A stretch of 38,498 nucleotides of DNA from Pelargonium cotyledonis (taxonomy: Eukaryota; Streptophyta; Magnoliopsida; Geraniales; Geraniaceae). A program made the translations under genes and the position numbers. The stretch is from contig JAYMTA010000131.1 of NCBI GenBank assembly GCA_036897625.1, positions 1-38,498 of the forward strand, given 5' to 3'. Of the stretch, positions 9,757 through 16,729 are shown in pieces. Each line of letters starts with the position of its first letter. Position 1 is the stretch's first letter. Below the pieces are notes generated by a model. That model made no database searches. It saw only the letters and a list, made by a program, of their open reading frames with translations, and was not told where the DNA came from.

Positions 9757-10836
9757 GATTTGATAGATGTGCAACAGCTGCATAGTTCAAAAACTATATT
9801 CAGAATGGTCATCAAACTCAAAAAAATGGTAGTTGGATTCAAAAGGGAGAGGTATGCTGTTTTCAACAAACTTGCTATCATCAAACTCAAAAAAATGGTC
9901 ATCCAGCTCATCTCTTTTGTATCCCAACAAGTATAGGCAGAGGCCAAACCAACTCCTAATTTAGGCGTAGGCATAATATTTTTCAATTAAATATTTTAAA
10001 ACTTAATCAATAGTTATTTCTCAAATATTAAAATTTTAAATTAAAATTAATGTTCTCATTGAATTGATCAAAATTTTGTATGAGATATAATAATGAATAT
10101 AAGAGTATTTATGAATAAACGACACGCACGCACGCTCGCACACAAATAAAATATAATTGAAGTAAAAAAAAACTATGAGCATTGTAATTGTATGTATGTG
10201 TCTAGAATTCAAGCATTTATCTTATGCAAGATGACAAGTGTCTAACATTCAAACAATTATAACATCCAACCTCACAAGTGTCATTTGGGCCTTTAGAGTA
10301 TAAAACTCCAATATCTCTATAAATATGCATGTATTATATTGTAAAAATCATCCAGAAAAGAATTAGTAGCTCACATTAGTATTGCTTTAATTACAAGCTG
10401 TTCATTTTTTTTGTTCGATACTAAAATTGGGTCTGTGTTGAATTGAGAGAACTCATTTAAAGATATAAATATGAATTAATAGAGTAAAAAAAAATATGAA
10501 TATAAATCGAACTTAGAGGGCTAGGGTGAGCCTGTGCCTACTACGGCCCACCTTTGGCTCCGCCTATGAGTATAGGTTGTCCTTCCTGAGCTTGACTGTA
10601 ACTGAGACTAAACCATCACCATCTTAAGTGACCAGCCTTAAGTTGATCAAGGGTGGTTTATTGTTCTTCGGTATTTCCAGTTGAAGCATTGGTCTCTCGA
10701 TTGTTCCTTCCATTCTGAAATAAGGCTCAACCCTTAGAGTCTTTCTTGCATGTACAGAAAATGATTTTACACCCCTTGGGTCAATTTCAAATACAAGTTC
10801 TACATACGCTATCTGTACAGTTGGTAATGAACAAAG
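9757..10836 (-). pseudogene. ribosome-inactivating-protein-like pseudogene (copy 1), split by an hAT-like element
   Basis: RIPs are rRNA N-glycosidases that depurinate the sarcin-ricin loop; many serve in plant defence. Read right to left, 10836-10577 encodes the first half of a RIP-like fold (ERPMLQLEIP, then a beta strand with NNKPPLINLR and KLRKDNLY), and 9929-9820 continues it (LLGYKRDELDDHFFEF, SIPLPF). This order of strands matches the N-terminal half of the domain. Breaks seen: an in-frame TAA at 10626-10624 where copy 2 has CAA, the 631-bp insertion 9938-10568, and a duplicated stretch plus a stop just after the second half. The catalytic part was not found. A clear start codon is missing; the frame runs upstream to an AG that could be a splice acceptor. 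It cannot encode an active enzyme as it stands. Confidence 0.72.
9938..10568. mobile_element. non-autonomous hAT-like element, 631 bp, with 8-bp target duplication
   Basis: Flanked by perfect direct 8-mers AGTATAGG at 9930-9937 and 10569-10576. The ends are CAGAGGCCAAACC (left) and, in reverse, CATAGGCGGAGCC (right): short imperfect inverted termini of the CA-G/T-AGGC kind seen in plant hAT elements. The interior is AT-rich and codes for nothing recognisable. The related sequence at 14955-14973 is the same site without the element. Confidence 0.88.
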
Positions 10837-11126
10837 AACAACTAAGGTATATGCTGATCAAAAAAAAAAACAAAGGCATACCGCAAGGTTAGTGAATATG
10901 TTTTCTTTTTATCACCCGCTGAAAGTGAATACTGAGCAACAAACAAGTGACCAAATTAAGAGAGAGAGGTTTATAGTTTATGTATGTGGCTAGCTCTTAC
11001 TCCTCCTCTCCATATCTTCCTCAATCACAGCAGACAAAAGAGCTAGTTAAAGGAGAGGAGTTTTGGTGGGATATTTGCTTTGTTTTTGTAAGAGCATATA
11101 GATGGAGAAGAAGATATTGAATAAAT
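10837..11126. other. 5' flank of RIP-like copy 1
   Basis: About 10875-10960 matches 15321-15410 upstream of copy 2 (shared GTTAGTGAATATG and ACTGAGCAACAAACAAGTGA-like lines), showing that the duplication included upstream DNA. Confidence 0.6.
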
Positions 11127-11550
11127 GATCGTTTTTTTAACGAAATACCAATTTTTAAGTCTTCTGACTAAGTCGCAACCTATAACTATTTGTCTTAAAT
11201 TAATCTTATCACATATTATCCAATGCAAAACTAACATGACTAACAAGTCCCTAACCATCGACGCACACCCAGAAACAGTAGCAACTCATTTACTTTGGAC
11301 TATAAATAGGACATGAATACTAGTATTTCCTATTTTAGTTTGTTTCTTAGTCGCTTAAAACTCTAATTTCGTACTCAAATTTTCGAATTTAGACTTAATT
11401 TGGTTCCTAAACTTTCACATATGGACCTAAGGTTGTCATTGTCGTCAGTTTCCGTCAATATCTCTGTTAGGTGATCTAACGTGAAATTTAAAATATATTA
11501 AACGATTACTTTTATTCAATTATTTTGTTGACGTGACGGGTCATGTGCTG
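11127..11550. repeat. long direct repeat R1, right copy
   Basis: Partner of 8949-9347. It contains ACTATAAATAGG (about 11299-11310), a TATA-like element where the left copy has ACTATATACAGG. It continues with TAACGGTAAGAACT-type mobile-element-like sequence to about 11640 that is not shared with the left copy. Confidence 0.85.
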
Positions 11551-11796
11551 GTCACACGAGTCATTTAAAACTAACGGTAAGAACTATTATGGGTTCATGG
11601 ACATATTTAGCTAGGTTTAAAAGTTTAAGGACTAAACTGTATTTATTAGCTTCTTAACTATCACGAGTATTCTGTACTCTCGAACGCTAATATATATATG
11701 CTACATTATATAATCCCTAGGGCTCAAGGAGCAAAGAAAAGTATCAATCTTCAGCAAACTCACATACAAGAATATTATTCTATTTTGTGATCGATC

Positions 11797-12060
11797 ATGG
11801 CGGAAAACAAAAAAATTAATTTATCTTCTTCATCATCAAAATGACATATTTCAGGTCTTACCGATGAGTTATTGATTGAAATAGTGCAGAATCGGTTCTT
11901 CTAAATATGCAACTCGGTGCAAGTGCATCTGCATACGTTGGTTCTCTCTCATCAATACTAATTCTTATTTTTTTCGCCGCTGGCTACAGATCCATCACAA
12001 AGAAGAGAAAGAGCTACTAATGGCTCTCCTGACACAATATTCATACAACGTTACGTACGC
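11797..12060 (+). pseudogene. F-box protein pseudogene, N-terminal fragment
   Basis: F-box proteins are substrate adaptors of SCF ubiquitin ligases. An ATG at 11797 starts MAENKKINLSSSSSK and meets TGA at once. In the same frame the F-box opening ISGLTDELLIEIVQNR follows, then a TAA. After a one-base shift the second half of the F-box continues (YATRCKCICIRWFSLI, YFFRRWLQIHH). The order Leu-Thr-Asp-Glu-Leu, Arg-Cys-Lys-Cys-Ile-Arg-Trp, Phe-Arg-Arg is characteristic. One premature stop, one frameshift and no recognisable C-terminal domain make this a pseudogene. A TATA run at 11690-11699 sits about 100 bases upstream of the ATG. Confidence 0.82.
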
Positions 12061-12291
12061 GTAACCGTGTAATCGAGAATTATCATGTAATTGATCATTG
12101 CCACAATTACAACAATGATGAATTACCGATTTTCAACCAATACTTGATTTATATTTGTTATTTAAGCTCGTCTTGGCTTTGAAAATCAAACGCAGGTGTA
12201 CAAAATTTTAATGGACTCTCAAAACAACATAAGAAGATCTTTATGTTGAAAATGCTAATGTACATACTACATGTTTGAATTTTTTTTATTC
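12061..12291. other. AT-rich spacer downstream of the F-box pseudogene
   Basis: May contain further decayed F-box protein sequence, but nothing could be aligned by eye. Confidence 0.3.
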
Positions 12292-12364
12292 TTCTTTCAA
12301 CAAATAGGTCAATAGTAACAGATCAACCATACCGTAATTTTAAAAGGAAAAACTCACCAAGAAA
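12292..12364. repeat. joined copy of two blocks from 2001-2566
   Basis: The first block matches 2001-2022 and the second 2510-2566. The two meet within the shared letters AATAG/GATA at 12311-12315, which looks like a deletion through a few bases of homology. Confidence 0.6.
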
Positions 12365-12370
12365 CCAATC

Positions 12371-12925
12371 TATAATTAATTGACAAGTGACAACTTAAAT
12401 TCCAAACAAATTAATTACAATAGTAAATGGCTTTGGACTTGGGACCCAATTTGAGTCTCTTTAATGCATATTTGTTTTTGTTTTCATGAGTTTCATTTGA
12501 CGTGACAAACAAAAAGACATAATTATTACATACAGTGACTCAAATTGAGTCTCAACAATACTCATACTCTAATGACAGCCACAAACCCTTGTATGGTCTC
12601 AAAACACACAATGTTTCCATTGTTTAAAATGTTATAGTTTCGTACCTAAAGTTTTAAAGATTGCGGTGTCCATACGTCGCAATTTTTTACCGCCAAATCC
12701 CACTTAAATTTTGTGAGTGCCACAATTTTGGATGGTGGCATGCTCGACGGTGGGAACTGCGTAACGCTGAAGAAGAAGAAGTCTTGCTCGTCCGTGGTTG
12801 CTGCTTGCTGGAGAAGAACAGGAACTCCCTGTCGTTGCTTCATTAAATTTAAGTTCAAGGACGATCGAAGCGCTGAAGTACTGCCACGCGAGCCTGGCTT
12901 CGATGGCAGGGAGTATGGGTTCGAG
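12371..12925. repeat. long direct repeat R2, right copy
   Basis: Partner of 6767-7319. The match ends at GGGTTCGAG (12917-12925), precisely where Copia reverse-transcriptase sequence begins. Confidence 0.85.
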
Positions 12926-14372
12926 TCAATCACGAAGAATGATACGTGGAGCTAACTACGCTTCCACAAGGACACAAGGTGATTGGAGCCAAATGGGTTT
13001 ACAAGGCGAAGAAGAATGACAAAGGAGATGTGGAGCGATGCAAAGCAAGATTGGTGGCGAAAAGCTATAGTCAAAGATGACATTGACTATGACGAGGTAT
13101 TTGATATCGTTCCTCGACTTGAAACTATTAGACTAATCATTTCTTTGGCAGCCCAAAGTAGATGAAAGATCTATCAAATGGATGTGAAGTCTGTGTTCTT
13201 GAATGGATTTCTCGATGAAGAAGTCTACATCAAACAACCGTTGGGATATGAAGTAAAAGGGCATGAAGAGAAAGTATTGAAGTTGAAGAAGACCCTGTAT
13301 GGCTTGAAGCAAGCGCCTAGAGCATGAAATTCTCGGATTGACAAGTATTTTCAAGAGAAGAATTTTAATAAGTGTCCATATGAGCATGCACTTTATATCA
13401 AAGTTCAAAATGAAGATATATTAATTGTATGCTTATATGTCGACGACTTAATCTTCACGGGTAGCAATTAAAGTATGTTCGAAGAATTCAAGAAAGAAAT
13501 GGAGAAAGAATTCGAGATGATCGACATTGAGCTCATGTCCTACTACCTCGGTATTGAAGTGAAAAAAGGCGAAAAAGAAATCATCATCACATAAGAAGGT
13601 TATGTTAAAGACGTCCTTAAGAAATTCAAGATGGAAGATTCTAATCCGTTTGGAACACCAATGGAGTGTGGACTCAAGTTGTCCAAGTATGACAAATGAG
13701 AAATGGTGGATCCAACTCTCTACAAAAGCCTCGTTGGGAGCGTGCGCTGTCTAACTAGTACAAGACCAGATATTCTCTATGTCGTTGGAGTCGTGAGTCG
13801 CTACATGAAAGCTCCAACAACAACTCATTTCAAAACTGCAAAGAGAATGCTTCGGTAAATCAAAAGTACGACCAACTATGGCTTGTTTTATTTGTCTTCT
13901 AACAATTTTGAGATTGCTGGATACAATGATAGCGATTAGAGTGAGGACTTGAATAGAAAGAGTACCGCCGAATTTGTGTTCTTTATGGGAGATATTGTTT
14001 TCACTTGGATGTCACAGATTCAACTCATTGTCACACTCTCGACTTGTGAAGCGGAATATGTCGTTGCAAAATGTTTGCCTTGCAATTTGGCTTAGAACCT
14101 TACTGAAGGAGCTGAAGTTTTCACCTAAGAAGCCAACCAAAATTCGTATTGACAACAAATGAGCACTTGTTTTGGAAAAGAATCCCGTCTTCCATGAACA
14201 AAGCAAGCACATCGACACTCGTTATCACTACATACGAGAATGCATCGCAAGAAAGGAAGTGGAGCTGAAGCATGTGAAGTCTCAAGAACAAGCGACATAT
14301 ATCTTTACCAAGCCACTCAAGCAAGATACTTTTGTCAAGTTGCGGAATGTTTTTGGAATCACAAATCAAGTT

Positions 14373-14380
14373 TAAGAGGA
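14373..14380 (+). other. polypurine tract of the Copia element
   Basis: TAAGAGGA lies immediately before the LTR start TGTTG, the position at which plus-strand priming occurs in LTR retrotransposons. Confidence 0.65.
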
Positions 14381-14707
14381 TGTTGAAAATATAAACTTGA
14401 TTTGAGCCTTAGGCTTTGAGCTTAACCAAATTAGTATTACGCTCATTTAAATTAAGTAGTCAATTTATCAAGAATGATCTCGTGCATGCTAGGATATTTT
14501 TGTAGTTAAGAGAAATATCTATAATATTTGTTGGGAGAGATATCTAGAATCTTTGGAGTAGTATAAATAGGGGTGTAGCCTTACCATTTTGTATCAAGCG
14601 AAAATCAAAGTTTCATCTTCCATAAAAAGTCTTCAACTTCTCTTGTTTAGATAAGCTCACAATACTCTCAAACAATTTTCCAAATACAAACTAATTTTCT
14701 CCCAACA
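14381..14707 (+). repeat. 3' LTR of the Copia element, 327 bp
   Basis: It starts TGTTGAAAAT next to the purine tract and ends TCTCCCAACA, giving the short inverted ends TGTTG/CAACA. A TATAAATA box at 14562-14569 marks its U3/R promoter. The right end is inferred from this inverted pair, since the partner LTR is missing. Confidence 0.75.
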
Positions 14708-14736
14708 AGTTTCGCTTCCATTCTCGGTTTATCCAT

Positions 14737-14842
14737 GAGATATTGTTTTCACTTGGATGTCAAAGATTCAACTCATTGTCACACTCTCGACTTGTGAAGC
14801 GAAATATGTCGTTGCAAAGTGTTTGCCATGCAACTGGGCTTC
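14737..14842 (+). mobile_element. orphan Copia RNase H fragment
   Basis: About 106 bases repeat 13988-14092 of the adjacent element almost exactly (TCATTGTCACACTCTCGACT is shared). It lies outside the LTR, on its right side, and abuts the RIP-like copy 2. It comes either from a second copy of the element or from a rearrangement. Confidence 0.85.
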
Positions 14843-14854
14843 CCTCATAGCTCC

Positions 14855-15088
14855 GTAACTGGGTGCAAACGGTAAAGGTCTACTGTTTTGAATGAACCTG
14901 CTATCCTTAAATTCAAAAAAAAAAATGTTCATCCAGCCCATCCCTTCTATATCCCAACAAATATAAGTTGTCCGTACCTGAATGCAAACGGTAAAAGTCT
15001 ACTGTTTTGAATGAACTTGCTATCCTTAAACCCATAAAAATAATCATCCAGCCGATCCCTTCTATAGCCCAACAAATATAAGTTGTCC
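14855..15088. repeat. tandem duplication of about 117 bp inside RIP-like copy 2
   Basis: Units 14855-14973 and 14974-15088 both end CAACAAATATAAGTTGTCC and share the TGCAAACGGTAAA line. They differ by a few bases and by A-run length. Confidence 0.88.
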
Positions 15089-15304
15089 TTCCTAAGCTTC
15101 ACTATGATTGAGACCAAACCTGCATCGCCATCTTGAGTGACCATCCTTAAATTGATCAATGGTGGTCTATTGTTGTTCGGTATCTCCAATTGAAGCATTG
15201 GTCTCTCGATAGTTCCTTTAATTTTGAAAGAAGGCTCAACCTGTAAAGTCTCCCTTGCATATGTCAATTTCAAATACAAGTTCACGCTCTTCTTCCATCG
15301 CCAT
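14855..15304 (-). pseudogene. ribosome-inactivating-protein-like pseudogene (copy 2)
   Basis: A paralog of the copy at 9757-10836. The minus-strand frame 15285-14947 carries ERPMLQLEIP, NNRPPLINLR, KLRKDNLYLLGYRRD, YFYGFKDSKF and LLPFAFRYG, the strand order of the N-terminal half of the RIP domain. The ATG at 15304-15302 starts MAMEEERELVFEID, but it is in another frame: compared with copy 1 a net 26 bases are missing near 15262, which shifts the phase. At the 3' end a 119-bp tandem duplication (14855-14973 and 14974-15088) repeats the middle strands, then an RNase H fragment replaces the rest. The catalytic half is absent, so no active toxin is encoded. Confidence 0.72.
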
Positions 15305-16729
15305 GGTAAAGAACAATAAACAAAGGTTAATTATAAAGTTAGTGAATATGTTTCTCTTTTATTACTCATTGAAAGTCAATATTGAGCAACAAACAAGTGA
15401 TAAAACTAAACTACATAAACGAAGGGGATGACTCTGAAATGAGCAAGTTTTTGGTCACATTAGTAAATTTAGTTACTTAATCATCGGGTGGAAGATCGAC
15501 AGCTGGTACCGTGGTACAACAACAATCGTACGCCTCCTCCTCCTCCTCCTCCTCCTCCAAAAACACAGAAATGATGCGAGGTGTGCATCTCACGTGCCCA
15601 TCAAATTTTTTTTTTTAAATCAAGAATCCTAATTTTAACATCAAAAGGATGCTAAGTAACTGCTTAATTACTATACTACTCTCACACACTAAAAATGAGT
15701 TTTATTATCTTTTGGGAAAAAATTATGTGATTTTCCACCTTATACTCCATGGCATTTGATGTAACATTCTTACGAGGTTCTAACTAATTATTTTCATAGT
15801 AATATTTTAAACAATTTATGCATAGTTACGTACCTTCCTAGAATAAAATGATGATACTTACTTTTGGATTAAAAGAATTTAAACAAACAAAATCACAAGA
15901 ACTTTGATTCGAAGGGAGTACTAGAAGTTAGCATCTTAGATGATCGTATTCAAAACGATGGAGAAGGTTAAGATATTATTCAAGTTGAACTATGGAAGTG
16001 TTTTTAGCATATTAAAAATTGTAACAACTTTATATAATATCAACAAGCAAAAGAAGCAAAATAGCTTATAAAAAAAGGAGGCAAAATAGTCCAAAATTTG
16101 TAGCATCCCATGCTTGCTTGTTTAGAAGACTCAACACGAACACAATAGCTTTATAATATGTGAGCTTTACACGCCAATTTCGAGTCGTGTGTCATGTTAA
16201 GGCACAAATCGTTGACTCCAAGAAGGACATGCTTTAATGTGCTTTTTGCAACCAAATTATTTAGTTCATGATTAATGTCATTAGCCATGGACATTTCCAA
16301 AGGGAACTTGATAGAAATGTGACTAATTTTCACCAATTACTCATTTTGCTTGTAATCCAAGAAAAAAAAATGGAGGCACAAGGTTAATCTCTTTTTTAAA
16401 AAGTAAACACCATTAAAATGATCTCTGAACTATTAAGATATGACCAATTTTAGTCCCTAGACTAAACTCATGTACTAGGTTTGGTTCTCCACCTATCAAA
16501 ATTCAATCAAAATGGCATCTACTATTTACTTTGGTTGGCAACCAAAGCACAATTTTTGTCAAATCTCATAGACATTCAGCTGAAACAACAACAAATTTGA
16601 AAATTAATGGTCATGCTTCTATTTCCCGGCGTGACGCACAACCAAATAATGAAATAACAGTTGCTTGGCCTCGTATCACAATGCAAGTCTCAACTTATAG
16701 ACCACAAGGATGGTCGGTTTGCTGCTAAC
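15305..16729. other. AT-rich spacer with a CTC-repeat microsatellite
   Basis: 15321-15410 matches the 5' flank of RIP-like copy 1. A (CTC)n tract occupies 15533-15558. Around 16410-16510 there is mobile-element-like text (AATTTTAGTCCCTAGACTAA). No gene was seen. Confidence 0.45.
15533..15558. repeat. (CTC)n microsatellite
   Basis: About eight uninterrupted CTC triplets. Confidence 0.97.

Larger units (their letters stand above)
12922..14707 (+). mobile_element. 5'-truncated, heavily mutated Ty1/Copia retrotransposon (RT, RNase H, 3' LTR)
   Basis: From about 12922 the three plus frames together show the end of a Copia polyprotein. The reverse transcriptase begins at the KNDTW line and includes [30 protein letters not shown] and the catalytic LYVDDLIF (about 13434-13457). 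RNase H shows TLSTCEAEYVV and the C-terminal KHIDTRYHYIRE. Gag, protease and integrase are absent. The frame is broken by at least eight stop codons and two or more frameshifts, so nothing functional remains. Several stops lie at conserved Trp or Gln positions, consistent with C-to-T decay. The gene part ends at 14375, a purine tract follows, and the LTR closes the element. No 5' LTR was found in the window. Confidence 0.93.

Noticed and set aside
10120-10150. CACGCACG-like run as a microsatellite of note
   Set aside because: Too short and irregular; it is part of the hAT-like element.
14947-15285. RIP-like copy 2 as an intact small gene starting at GTG
   Set aside because: Its start is not ATG, the nearby ATG is out of phase, the catalytic half is missing and the end is replaced by duplicated and Copia sequence.
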